From Phycisphaerae bacterium (lineage in GTDB: Bacteria > Planctomycetota > Phycisphaerae > Phycisphaerales > SM1A02), in NCBI GenBank assembly GCA_002705085.1, contig PAHO01000044.1, positions 32,691-96,690 of the forward strand: DNA of 64,000 nucleotides. Reading direction: 5' to 3'. Position 1 is the stretch's first letter. Each line of letters opens with the position of its first letter. The notes beneath the pieces were generated by a model. That model had not been told where the DNA came from, made no database searches, and was given only the letters and a program-made list of their open reading frames with translations. Shown one piece after another: positions 26,518-34,900 of this stretch. The translations under genes and the position numbers were made by a program.

Positions 26518-26961
26518 TCAGAACGGGATATCTCCGTCTTCTGGGGTGCTGGACGGGGCCGTTGCCCCTGAACCGGAGGCAGATCGACTCCTGCTGGTCT
26601 CAATGGAGGCACCTCCACCGGATTCTGCCCGACCGCCGATGAACTGGAAATTCTCCACGACCACCACCAATTTTGAGCGGTTGGCACCGGACTGCTTGTC
26701 CTGCCAGCGGTCCATTCGAAGTCGACCTTCCAGCATCACCTCACGGCCCTTGCCGAGGTATTGATGCATGACCTCGGCCTGCCGGCCCCAAGCTTCACAG
26801 TCAACGAACGTGGCCTCTTCATGGGTTTGACCCGATTGGTCCTTCCATTGGCGGTTCACGGCAACCGAGAAGTTGGCCACGGCCTGGTTGCTCTGGGTAT
26901 GCCGCAACTCAATATCGCGAGTGAGATTGCCGAGAAGGATGACCTTGTTGAAATTGCCCAT
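26518..26961 (-). CDS. ssb: Single-stranded DNA-binding protein
   Basis: Binds single-stranded DNA in replication, recombination and repair. The 147 residues comprise the OB fold (NKVILLGNLTRDIELRHT, NFSVAVNR, ATFVDCEAWGRQAE, YLGKGREVMLEGRL, KLVVVVENFQF to about 108), a short Gly/Ser-rich linker and the acidic tip DGDIPF that recruits partner proteins. GGAGG lies six bases before the ATG. It sits between rpsF and rplI, the common bacterial arrangement, although rpsR is missing. A hairpin at 27025-27074 separates it from rpsF and could tune read-through. Confidence 0.96.
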   Translation of the reverse strand: MGNFNKVILLGNLTRDIELRHTQSNQAVANFSVAVNRQWKDQSGQTHEEATFVDCEAWGRQAEVMHQYLGKGREVMLEGRLRMDRWQDKQSGANRSKLVVVVENFQFIGGRAESGGGASIETSRSRSASGSGATAPSSTPEDGDIPF

Positions 26962-27024
26962 GAAATGCCTCCGTGATAGCGGAAACCTATCTTGGAAAAG
27001 GGATGGGCGATTGATAAAGGGGAA

Positions 27025-27074
27025 AACGTTGACAAGTTGTCAGTCCGAGACTGACAACTTGTGTCATCAACGTT
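27025..27074 (-). promoter_or_regulatory. Long intercistronic hairpin between rpsF and ssb
   Basis: A perfect 14-base inverted repeat (ACAAGTTGTCAGTC, 27032-27045, with its complement at 27049-27062, loop 3) is extended by a second perfect 7-base pairing (AACGTTG at 27025-27031 with CAACGTT at 27068-27074) across a 5-base one-sided bulge. It begins 20 bases after the rpsF stop and 64 bases before the ssb start. On the minus strand it is followed by TTCCCCTTTATC, only a weak U-run, so it may be an attenuator, an mRNA-processing or stability element, or a protein-binding palindrome rather than a full terminator. Confidence 0.7.
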
Positions 27075-27094
27075 CAGACCAGCAAATCTCGACT

Positions 27095-27646
27095 TTAGGC
27101 GTCGCCAGAGCCTCGATCAGCAGCCTCGGCCGCTTCTTCGGCTTTCTCTTCCTCGGCGGCTTTGGCATCAAGTTCAGCCTGCTGGGCCTTCTGGGCCTTG
27201 GTAACTTCAGCCTGTTGGGCCTCGAAGTCTTCCCGGCTGGAGATGGTCGACGCAACGGCTTCGGCCTCTTCGGCCGCTGCTCGCTCGACGATCTCTTGAG
27301 CGAGCTCCTCGCGAGCATCGGCGGCAGCAACGACGTCAGCTGGAACAAGATCAGCCTTCAGGATCATCGCCCGAAGGAGCTGCTCAGACAGATTGACCTG
27401 TCGCTCAATCTCAATGGCACCATCGCCGGTGGCTTTGAAGTAGGCCAAGAAGTAGAGACCTCGGCGGTTGCCTTTGATTTCGTAGGCCAAACGACGCTCG
27501 TCCCACTTGGCAAGGGAGATGATCTCGCCTTCACCACGCCCAATGATGTACTCAACGTGCTCTTGAGCAGCTTTCAGGTCGCTGGAGGCGATTTGCGGGA
27601 AGAGGAACATGCCTTCGTAGGTGTTCATGGTTGCGGTTTCAGTCAT
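27095..27646 (-). CDS. rpsF: Ribosomal protein bS6 with Ala/Glu-rich tail
   Basis: Small-subunit protein that pairs with S18 on the platform. Residues about 8-105 carry the family pattern (NTYEGMFLFPQIASSDLKAA, ISLAKWDERRLAYEIKGNRR, GLYFLAYFKATGDGAIEIER, LLRAMILKAD). The C-terminal 75 residues are an Ala/Glu/Gln/Lys-rich helix-prone tail, giving 183 residues against about 100-130. The ATG at 27646 has AGGAGA six bases upstream; a TTG codon just before it is not needed. First gene of the S6-SSB-L9 group and 36 bases behind pth. Confidence 0.94.
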   Translation of the reverse strand: MTETATMNTYEGMFLFPQIASSDLKAAQEHVEYIIGRGEGEIISLAKWDERRLAYEIKGNRRGLYFLAYFKATGDGAIEIERQVNLSEQLLRAMILKADLVPADVVAAADAREELAQEIVERAAAEEAEAVASTISSREDFEAQQAEVTKAQKAQQAELDAKAAEEEKAEEAAEAADRGSGDA

Positions 27647-27682
27647 CAATGTTCTCCTGCCTCGAAAAAAGAGGCGATTTGT

Positions 27683-28279
27683 TCAGTTTGCGTGTGGTTT
27701 GCTGTCCCGGCTCTCGGGCGTGTGGTACTTCTGGGCTGCGGCCTCGGTGCCCTCGTGCACCCAGTACTCCACGGCCTCTGCAGCGCGATCAAGCGCGGGA
27801 TCCATAAGAATTTGCTGTTCCGGGGTGAATTTTCCCAAGACATAACTGGCCTGAGGAATGCGTCCCGGTCGATCGATGCCGATACGAAGACGGGGCCATT
27901 GCTGCCCCCCCAACGCTCGAACAATGTCGGCCAGCCCGTTGTGACCACCAGTTCCGCCAAACTCGCGGAAGCGCAGTGAACCACAGGGGAGGGCGAGATC
28001 ATCAACCACGACCAGCAGATCATGGCGTACATCAATTTTTCGAAAGCGTGCGGCTTCCGCCAAAGCCTCACCGGACCGATTCATAAAGGTCGTTGGCTTC
28101 AAAAGCCAAACTGACTCAGAGCCAATATGGCCCTCAAGCAACAGCCCTTGAAATCGAGCGCGAGGTGTGTCGGAAGCAAAGAATCGTCGCGCAAGGCGAT
28201 CCAGAACGTCAAACCCGACATTGTGTCGAGTTCGATCGTATTCAGGTCCCGGATTGCCCAAGCCGACGACGAGCTTCAC
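27683..28279 (-). CDS. pth: Peptidyl-tRNA hydrolase
   Basis: Releases tRNA from prematurely dropped peptidyl-tRNA. The 198 residues begin MKLVVGLGNPGPEYDRTRHN with the catalytic His19 and Asn9, followed by LKPTTFMNRSGEAL, VVDDLALPCGSLR (catalytic Asp) and GGTGGHNGLADIV. Length and spacing are normal for bacterial Pth. Its ATG overlaps the rplY stop by four bases (ATGA), the classic rplY/ctc-pth pairing that follows prs in many bacteria, exactly as here. Confidence 0.95.
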   Translation of the reverse strand: MKLVVGLGNPGPEYDRTRHNVGFDVLDRLARRFFASDTPRARFQGLLLEGHIGSESVWLLKPTTFMNRSGEALAEAARFRKIDVRHDLLVVVDDLALPCGSLRFREFGGTGGHNGLADIVRALGGQQWPRLRIGIDRPGRIPQASYVLGKFTPEQQILMDPALDRAAEAVEYWVHEGTEAAAQKYHTPESRDSKPHAN

Positions 28280-28842
28280 CCGCCCAACTCCGAGTTTTGC
28301 GCCACGACCGCAGAAGCGTCGGTGACGAGATCAACACCTTCGGGGAGCACGACTGAAGAGGCGGTAATCACCCCGTCAACCGCAGCATCACCACGAACCT
28401 CCAACGATTGGGGCATCACGCCAAGTGATGCTGCAATCTCGATGGAGGGCATGGGCTGGTCGATGGTCTTCGCTCCTGGAATATGGCCGACAACGCGCAC
28501 CGGGACTTCACGGTTGATCTTTTCATTCAAATCAACCCGAACAAAGTCAATGTGAAGCAGGTTGTCACCCAAGTGTCCAAATTGGAACTCTTGAACTTTG
28601 ACATCCTGAGGCTCACCGCCCTCAAAGGAGAGGCGAAAGACTCGGAAGCCACGGTTCAGATACTTCATGGCTTCGTTTTCGTCCATGTGGACAGAGACCG
28701 AATCGCCATCACGACCATAGATGACGGCCGGAATACGGCCCGCCTCACGCAGACGCTTGGAGTAGGTGGAGCCAACCCGGTCACGAACCGTGGCATCGAG
28801 TGGCTGAACATTTGGAAGTTGCTGGAGCGTTGAATCACTCAT
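28276..28842 (-). CDS. rplY: Ribosomal protein bL25, CTC/TL5 (long) form
   Basis: 5S-rRNA-binding protein. The 188 residues comprise the L25 domain (LREAGRIPAVIYGRDGD, about 31-47; GDNLLHIDFVRVDLNEK, about 92-108) and the C-terminal beta domain of the long CTC form (VPVRVVGHIPGAKT, LEVRGDAAVDG, VVLPEGVDLV). Translation starts at an ATG with GAGGG upstream. It lies 16 bases after the prs stop and overlaps pth by four bases, so the order prs-rplY-pth is preserved. Confidence 0.94.
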   Translation of the reverse strand: MSDSTLQQLPNVQPLDATVRDRVGSTYSKRLREAGRIPAVIYGRDGDSVSVHMDENEAMKYLNRGFRVFRLSFEGGEPQDVKVQEFQFGHLGDNLLHIDFVRVDLNEKINREVPVRVVGHIPGAKTIDQPMPSIEIAASLGVMPQSLEVRGDAAVDGVITASSVVLPEGVDLVTDASAVVAQNSELGG

Positions 28843-28858
28843 GGGTGGTATCCCTCAA

Positions 28859-29845
28859 TCAAGAAGATGAATTAGCCTTTCCGGTCCGGAACAAGGCCGA
28901 GACCGACAAGTCGTGGTGGATTCGGTGAACGGCTTCGCCAAGCAAGCGGGCCGTTGAAAGAATTTCAAGTTTGTCGCGAATGGGGTCAAGACGGGGCCGA
29001 TCCGGAATGGAATCGGTGATCAGGACCCGTTCAAAGACTGGATCAGACAGCCGCTCAATGGCTGGCCCGACGAACACGGCGTGGGTCGCGGCTGCCCAAA
29101 CTCGGGTGGCCCCTCGTTCTCGGCAGAGACGGGCCGCTTCAGTGAGCGTGCCTGCAGTGGAGATCATGTCATCCACCATCAACACGGAACGGCCATCAAC
29201 GTCACCAATAAGATTTCGACTCACGACCTTCTCGCCGCTCTGTCGACGCTTGTCAATGATGGCCAGATCGGCCCCCAACGCATCGGCGTAGAGATTGGCC
29301 GTCTTGACATTGCCAACATCGGGTGAGACCAGCGTGAGATCGCCAAGTTCCTCACGGGCCTTCTCGAAGCGGCTGCGGAAGATGGGTACCGCGGTGACGT
29401 GATCTACGGGGATGTCGAAGAACCCTTGGATTTGAGCGGCGTGCAGATCGAGACAGAGCACTCGGTCGGCACCCGCTTCGGTCAACATGTTGGCCACCAG
29501 CTTGGCCGTGATAGGGACACGCCCCTCATCTTTACGGTCTTGACGGGCGTAGCCGAAATATGGAATGACCGCGGTAATCCGGCGTGCACTAGCTCGGCGC
29601 AAGCAGTCAATCCACACCAAAAGTTCGACCAGTCGATCATTCACCGGCTCGCAGGTGGACTGAACCACAAAGCAGTCACGGCCACGAACGTCTTCCTGGA
29701 CCCGAACAATCACTTCGCCATCGGGGAAGCGATCTGCGGATCCGCTGGACACTCGAAGATTCAAGTGTTGAGCCATGCTCTCGGCAAGACTTTTTCCGCC
29801 TGAACCGGCAAAGATTCGAAGGGTGTCACGGTCAGCAGCAGTCAT
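28859..29845 (-). CDS. prs: Ribose-phosphate pyrophosphokinase
   Basis: Makes PRPP from ribose 5-phosphate and ATP for nucleotide, His and Trp synthesis. The 328 residues include the family markers RFPDGEVIVRV, VVQSTCEPVNDRLVELLV, IPYFGYARQDRK, LDLHAAQIQGFFDIPVD (canonical DLHADQIQ, here with Ala for Asp) and the PRPP loop VLMVDDMISTAGTL (canonical DDMIDTAGT, here Ser for Asp). These exchanges are mild, and catalytic acidic residues DD of the loop are kept. The ATG overlaps the stop of the glmU-type gene by four bases (ATGA). Confidence 0.95.
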   Translation of the reverse strand: MTAADRDTLRIFAGSGGKSLAESMAQHLNLRVSSGSADRFPDGEVIVRVQEDVRGRDCFVVQSTCEPVNDRLVELLVWIDCLRRASARRITAVIPYFGYARQDRKDEGRVPITAKLVANMLTEAGADRVLCLDLHAAQIQGFFDIPVDHVTAVPIFRSRFEKAREELGDLTLVSPDVGNVKTANLYADALGADLAIIDKRRQSGEKVVSRNLIGDVDGRSVLMVDDMISTAGTLTEAARLCRERGATRVWAAATHAVFVGPAIERLSDPVFERVLITDSIPDRPRLDPIRDKLEILSTARLLGEAVHRIHHDLSVSALFRTGKANSSS

Positions 29846-30648
29846 GATGGAGCTCCGGTGGCGTTTGATGACAGGCGGGATCGAAGAATGTCGTCCACAC
29901 GTGAAAGTTGCTCAATCGTATTGATCGATAAGACGTCTTCCTGAGGGACCTCGTCCAGCAATTCAACGTGATGCCCTTGGCCTTTCAGGATTCCGGGAAC
30001 GTCGGTGAGGTAATACTCCCCACCCGTGGCGTCGGGCCGAAGCCCATGAAGAGCCTCAAACAGAACATGTCGGCCAAAGCAGTAGTAACTGGGATTGACT
30101 TCGCAGATCTGCAATTGATCGGCGCTTCCGTTTTTTTGCTCGACAATTTCTGAGAACTGGCCATCCGAGTCCCGAACGATTCGTCCGTAGCCAGTGGGAT
30201 CGTCGATACGCGCGGTGGCGAGTGAAGCTGCCGCTGAGGATTGGCGGTGAGATGCGATCAGCTGCCGCAGGACCGAGGCCCGAATGAGTGGGCCATCCCC
30301 CGCGAGGACCAAAACGTCGTCTGCATCTCCAACCGCAGATTCCGCACAAAGGGTGGCGTGGCCGGTTCCAAGCTGCTCCACTTGTTCCGCGAAAGCCACA
30401 TTGTCCCTCGTGGACATCGCGTCACGAACCAACTCCTGGCCATACCCCACCACAAGGACAATGCGCTGAACGCCGGCCGCCTCAGCCGCATCAACGACCC
30501 AGTCAAGCATTGATTTTCCGGCAACCTCATGCATCACTTTCGGCAAATCGGACCCCATGCGGGTGCCTTTGCCAGCCGCCAAAATGACCGCCGCCGATAC
30601 TTGATCGGAAGGGTTGGTCACATGAGTTGGCTCAGGAGAAGCGTGCAT
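29842..30648 (-). CDS. GlmU-type UDP-N-acetylglucosamine pyrophosphorylase domain, without acetyltransferase domain
   Basis: 268 residues from the ATG at 30648. It carries the nucleotidyltransferase signature LAAGKGTRMGSDLPKVMH near residues 25-42, the uridine-binding EQVEQLGTGHA, LAGDGPLIRASVLRQL, DPTGYGRIVR, IVEQKNGS and EVNPSYYCF with GGEYYLTDV, as in the first domain of GlmU. GlmU normally continues with a left-handed beta-helix acetyltransferase (total about 455 residues); this protein stops after the first domain, so acetylation of glucosamine 1-phosphate must be done elsewhere. It overlaps prs by four bases, a glmU-prs order also common in other bacteria. tRNA-Gln ends 41 bases upstream. 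Confidence 0.88.
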   Translation of the reverse strand: MHASPEPTHVTNPSDQVSAAVILAAGKGTRMGSDLPKVMHEVAGKSMLDWVVDAAEAAGVQRIVLVVGYGQELVRDAMSTRDNVAFAEQVEQLGTGHATLCAESAVGDADDVLVLAGDGPLIRASVLRQLIASHRQSSAAASLATARIDDPTGYGRIVRDSDGQFSEIVEQKNGSADQLQICEVNPSYYCFGRHVLFEALHGLRPDATGGEYYLTDVPGILKGQGHHVELLDEVPQEDVLSINTIEQLSRVDDILRSRLSSNATGAPS

Positions 30649-30688
30649 CCGAACGTACCAAAGACGATGAATTCCGGCTCCCGGCAAT

Positions 30689-30758
30689 TGGCCCGCCAAG
30701 ATTCGAACTTGGACAAGCAGTACCAAAAACTGCTGTGCTACCGTTACACCACGGGCCA
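30689..30758 (-). tRNA. tRNA-Gln (TTG)
   Basis: A 70-base cloverleaf on the minus strand. Acceptor TGGCCCG pairs with CGGGCCA; D-arm GTGT/GCAC; anticodon stem GCAGT/ACTGC with loop TTTTGGT and anticodon TTG; T-arm CCAAG/CTTGG with loop TTCGAAT. No CCA is encoded. It lies 41 bases before the glmU-type gene and just downstream of the structured stretch at 30766-30987, so one transcript could carry the leader, the tRNA and the operon. Confidence 0.95.
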
Positions 30759-30765
30759 GTTGCCG

Positions 30766-30987
30766 GAGGTCGGAACCTCAATGTCACCCCGTCGGGCCAT
30801 GATCTTGACGGGTTCTGCCGTGCGTCCACGAGAGATCCGATGGGAACCCGGAGCGATCCGGGGCGGCCCCACCGGTCAAGACCGGATGCGAACCGCGGCG
30901 AGTCGAGCTGGAACGTTCGCGTTGCCGCGATGGAACGCCCCATGTGGTGCAGACGGAATTCACCGCCCTCACCACGGCTCAAGAGGA
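30766..30987 (-). ncRNA. Candidate structured non-coding RNA (or structured leader) upstream of tRNA-Gln
   Basis: A GC-rich, gene-free 220-base stretch full of hairpins on the minus strand. In transcript order: TGGTG/CACCA (30974 and 30945) enclosing a five-pair inner stem; CGCGGC/GCCGCG (30929 and 30894); the perfect CCGGTCTTGACCGG (30885-30872); CCCGGA/TCCGGG with loop TCGC (30862-30847); CCCGTC/GACGGG; and GAGGT-TCCG-ACCTC (30779-30766). A good promoter ends just before it. I checked by eye for the hallmarks of SRP RNA, RNase P RNA and tmRNA and found none. It could be a lineage-specific RNA, a 6S-like RNA or a processed leader of tRNA-Gln. Confidence 0.5.
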
Positions 30988-30993
30988 AGAACC

Positions 30994-31021
30994 ATTGTAG
31001 AGGGTCCACAGGGACCGTCAA
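30994..31021 (-). promoter_or_regulatory. Sigma-70-type promoter TTGACG-16-TACAAT
   Basis: On the minus strand TTGACG (31021-31016) and TACAAT (30999-30994) are 16 bases apart, the best-matching -35/-10 pair seen in the window. The predicted start is near 30987, directly in front of the structured stretch and 230 bases before tRNA-Gln. It begins inside the intergenic gap after the NrdJ-domain gene (stop at 31034). Confidence 0.65.
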
Positions 31022-31033
31022 GCCAAGGGGGGT

Positions 31034-31459
31034 TCACACCGCTTCGGAGAATCTGGGGGCAGACTTTTCTTGAGAATCGCCACAGGGGCCGCCCGCCTGC
31101 AGGCTGGTGACCGCGGAGCTCTGGAGATACTTTGAGACATAGTCAAGGATTGAGGAACAATTGGGAATATCCGGGTTGCTCGTCGGCCCCATAGGATCGA
31201 ATCGCATCCCCTCAAACCTCTTGCAGGCCTCAGAAGTGGGGAGTCCAAACTGAAGACACAGACTGAATGCACGACAAAAACCTTGAATCAACCCCGAAAG
31301 GGTCGACCCCTCCTTCGCCATCTTGATGAAAATCTCCCCCACCGTGCCGTCATCAAACAGCCCAAGCGTCAAATAGCCTTCATGGCCATTGATTGAGAAC
31401 TTGTGGGTGATGCTTTCTCGGGTGCTGGAAAGAGATCGGCGGGTGTTCAGGCTCGTCAT
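31034..31459 (-). CDS. Standalone NrdJ-type C-terminal (TSCPD) domain protein
   Basis: 141 residues from the ATG at 31459 (GGAG six bases upstream). The core from about residue 25 reads GYLTLGLFDDGTVGEIFIKM (first part) and AKEGSTLSGLIQGFCRAFSL, then a late RFDPMGPTSNPDIPNCSS and SILDYVSKYL. This matches the conserved C-terminal domain of B12-dependent ribonucleotide reductase (TSCPD domain), but the large catalytic part is absent. The protein ends with a Cys-containing, unstructured tail. It may be an accessory or regulatory subunit for a reductase encoded elsewhere. The open frame extends far upstream through the membrane-protein gene in another frame; that extension is rejected. Confidence 0.75.
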   Translation of the reverse strand: MTSLNTRRSLSSTRESITHKFSINGHEGYLTLGLFDDGTVGEIFIKMAKEGSTLSGLIQGFCRAFSLCLQFGLPTSEACKRFEGMRFDPMGPTSNPDIPNCSSILDYVSKYLQSSAVTSLQAGGPCGDSQEKSAPRFSEAV

Positions 31460-31515
31460 TGGTGCTCCGGCGAATGGATTTATTGCACTATGTCGGCCAA
31501 CTGATGGCCAAGCGC

Positions 31516-31989
31516 TCACCCAAGGGTGGGGAAACTTAACCAAAGTTGAGCCAAGAGGAGTCCGAAGGCCAATCCGACGATGACCCCGGCCCAAATCGAA
31601 CGTATTGGGGGCGGAAAAGACACCCTGGCTGCCCCCAATCCCCCCAGCGCCATAAGCAATGGAATCGACTCGGATGCGGCGAATGCACCAGGATGCACCG
31701 CCCCGCCAATGACCATGGCAAAGGCAACCAGACTCTCGGGGGGAATCTGAGGCTGTTGCCGAGCCAAATCGGCAGCGAGAAGCAAGCCGCAACTTGCCAA
31801 AACCACCCGATCTTCCCCGCCCGAAATCACCAGGACGCCAACCACCACCGCGGGAGGCCACCATGATCCGGGGAAGCTGGGATACATCAGACGCCAGAGC
31901 AAAGCGAAGGGAAGCGAGACAAAACCAGCCAGGGTCGGCCCCAACATGAGTCCCGCCGCACCAGCCAGCAACAATGGCCAGGGCGTCAC
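31516..31989 (-). CDS. Small multi-pass membrane protein of unknown function
   Basis: 157 residues, almost entirely hydrophobic with four or five predicted membrane segments (for example PLLLAGAAGLMLGPTLAGF, PAVVVGVLVISGG, SLVAFAMVIGGAVHPGAF, IWAGVIVGLAFGLLLAQLWL) broken by short charged loops such as GGEDR and RQQPQIPPES. The GTG start overlaps the mfd stop (GTGA), so translation is coupled to mfd. I recognise no family; the position of a charged Glu-Asp-Arg loop and a Pro-rich loop gives no functional clue. Codon use and frame are consistent over its whole length. Confidence 0.68.
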   Translation of the reverse strand: MTPWPLLLAGAAGLMLGPTLAGFVSLPFALLWRLMYPSFPGSWWPPAVVVGVLVISGGEDRVVLASCGLLLAADLARQQPQIPPESLVAFAMVIGGAVHPGAFAASESIPLLMALGGLGAARVSFPPPIRSIWAGVIVGLAFGLLLAQLWLSFPTLG

Positions 31990-34900
31990 TCAGCATCCTC
32001 CGTGGGCACGAGATGCTTCAGCAGCGTACGAACCACTTGGGCAGGCTCGGCAACGCGCCTAGAGGGCCGATACCACACTTCTTTGTGCCCGCCATGCCTG
32101 CCATCAACCAGACGGACCACCCCTGGAGCTTTCGCCAAGGTCTCACTCACCCGCACGGGATGTTTGGTGGTTAAGACAACATCTGCGTTGTCTCGGACCA
32201 CCGATGTGATGTCGGCGGCTGCAGCGGAAACTCGGATCATGGCCAAGTCAAACAGCAACTTGGTCCGCCGCGGCAGTTTTCCATAGGCCGATGACAAATC
32301 ACGCGAGAGGCTTCGCAGCCCGCTGGGGCAATCCGCACGGGCAATCCTGCGGTACACGTCAAGGCGTCGGGAGTCCACTGGAATCCAGGCCACCGGGATA
32401 CCGCCTCGAACGCCCAAGTCGACCGTGGTTGAAAGATGGTCAACGGAGACCTCTTGGCGAAGTTCGGAAACCGCTTGTTCGAGCAACTGGCAGTACATCT
32501 CGTAACCAACCGTCAGGATGTGGCCACTCTGCTCAGGACCGAGGAGGTTTCCAGCCCCGCGTATTTCGAGGTCTCGCATGGCAATCCGGAACCCCGCACC
32601 AAGCATGGAATAGCGCTCAAGGGTCCGAAGTCGCTCGAGAGCCGTGGGATCTTCGACCCCATTCTTGGGCAGCATCAAATAACAAAACGCGCGTTCGCGC
32701 GACCGGCCCACGCGGCCTCGCAGCTGGTGGAGTTGGGCGAGTCCAAATCGGTTGGCATCGCGGATGATCATGGTGTTTGCACGAGGAACATCCAGCCCGT
32801 TCTCAACGATGGTCGTTGACACCAACACGTCGGCCTCGCCTTGAACAAATGATCGCATCACCGAATCCAACGCTCCACCCCCCATCTGGCCATGGCCCAC
32901 CACGACCTTGGCTTGAGGGACAAGCGCCGCGATATCGTTGGCGACGTCGTCGATGTCCTGAACCCGATTGTGCAAGACATAGACTTGCCCACCACGATCG
33001 ATCTCTCTTTCGATCGCCCGGCGGATGGTCGGAGACTGGCAAGGGATCACCTCAGTGACAACCGGCCTTCGCTCAACCGGGGGTGTGGTCAGAGTGCTGA
33101 TGTCTCGAAGCTCCATCAGCGACATGTGGAGCGTTCGGGGGATTGGCGTGGCCGTGAGAACAAGCACGTCCGCCAAGGCGCGAAGTTCAAGAAGCCTCTG
33201 TTTATGCTCAACACCGAACCGTTGCTCCTCATCAATGACGACCAGCCCCAAATCAGCAAACGCGACGTCTTTGGACAGCAACCGATGGGTGCCGATGACG
33301 ACATCGACTTCACCGTTCGCGGTTGCCTTTAGCACCTCCTGGGCGTCCTGACGGGATCGCAAACGGCTGAGACACTCCACTCGGAAAGGGAAGCCCGCAA
33401 AGCGCTCACGAAATGACCGAAGGTGCTGTTCGGCGAGCACCGTGGTGGGGACCAACACTGCGACCTGTCGGCCCGACTCCACCGCCTTGAAGGCGGCACG
33501 CAATGCGACTTCAGTCTTGCCAAAGCCCACATCTCCACAGACCAAACGATCCATGGGGCGCGGCTTGGCCATATCACGCTTGACGGCCTCAATCGCGGCA
33601 ACCTGGTCATCCGTTTCGACAAAGGGAAACCCTGCCTCAAATTCAACTTGCCACTCCGTGTCCCCCGGATATGCAATGCCGGGAGTACTTTCTCTGACGG
33701 CCTGAACCCGAATCAACTCGGCCGCCAAATCACGGACCGCATCCTTGACCCTTCCCTTCTTCTTCTTCCATCGGGCGCCGCCATACGACGAAAGCTCAGG
33801 GGCCACCCGTCCACCGATGTATTTCTGGACCAATTCGGCCTTTACCGCAGGGACGGCAAGGCGAGTGCCGCCAGCAAAGAGCAAGATCAAGAACTCTTCC
33901 TCATCGTCTTGCTCGCGGCGCAGCTCAAGCCCGAGGTACTGGGCGATGCCGTGCTCACGGTGCACGACATAGTCACCCGGCTCCATCTCCACAAAGGCGT
34001 CCAATGATCGGGCCGAGCCCAACCCAACCGTTCGGGAGGGGCGTTGCCAACGACCAAGCAACTCATGCCAAGGGACATGGATATCGACGTTCCGACCTTT
34101 GGCAACAAATCCCCGTTCCAGACGCAAGCGCGCAACCTTGATCGAGAGGCCTTGGGTTGTCGCCATGACGGCGTTGACGACCCGTTGGGCCCGCGATGTC
34201 TCAGCCGGGTCTTCGACGTACACCGTGAACCGGGCCCCGGGGAACTCCCCCGCCAGCAACTGCAAAGCTTCGGAAGGCTCAGAAGGCAATTGGGGAAGAG
34301 AGAACGTCGGCCAATCAAGTTGAACTTCCGCGGTTCCGCTGCTTCGAGAAATTTCGAGATGCAGACTGCTCGCCTTGAGGATCGCCTCGAGCACTCGCGG
34401 TGGCCCGTGCACACCACGAACCGCGGTACGGTCAAAGGCGCTTCGGCCACGCTCCACCAAATCCAATGGCTCCAACAGAATGCATGTCACATCACCAGGA
34501 AGAGCGTTCACCAAATGGCCTTGAGCGTCCTGAGTCAGCACCTCAGGGCGAGCGAGCAGGATGGAAGCTGAAGGCCGGCGTTCGGCTGAGGCCATCGAGT
34601 CAAGATCAATGCCCCGAATGCTCTCAACTTGGTCGCCAAAAAAATCCAGGCGCAAGGGGGGCTCGCCGCTGGCTGGAAAAATGTCAACAACGTCGCCACG
34701 GCAGGCGAATTCCCCAGGTTCAGAAATGATGGCGGCACGGTGATAGCCGGCTTCGGCCAAACGTTTTGAGAGAACAGTTGGATCGAGAGACTGACCCTCA
34801 CGCAATGGAACCAACGACGTCTGGGCCTGATCAAAGGTCATGGCACCCTGCATCAATGAAGACATGCTCGCCGAGACGAGCATCGGAGCACCTTCTGAGG

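Noticed and set aside
26873..27979. 368-codon plus-strand open frame across ssb, rpsF and pth
   Set aside because: It runs antisense through three conserved genes and has no ribosome site or domain.
30766..30987. SRP RNA, RNase P RNA or tmRNA as identity of the structured stretch
   Set aside because: The conserved SRP core, the RNase P GAGGAAAGTCC motif and a tRNA-Ala-like 3' end were looked for by eye and not found.
31460..31996. Upstream extension of the NrdJ-domain frame to 320 codons
   Set aside because: The extra part overlaps the membrane-protein gene in another frame, is Gly/Arg/Ser-rich and unlike any family; the ATG at 31459 has a ribosome site.
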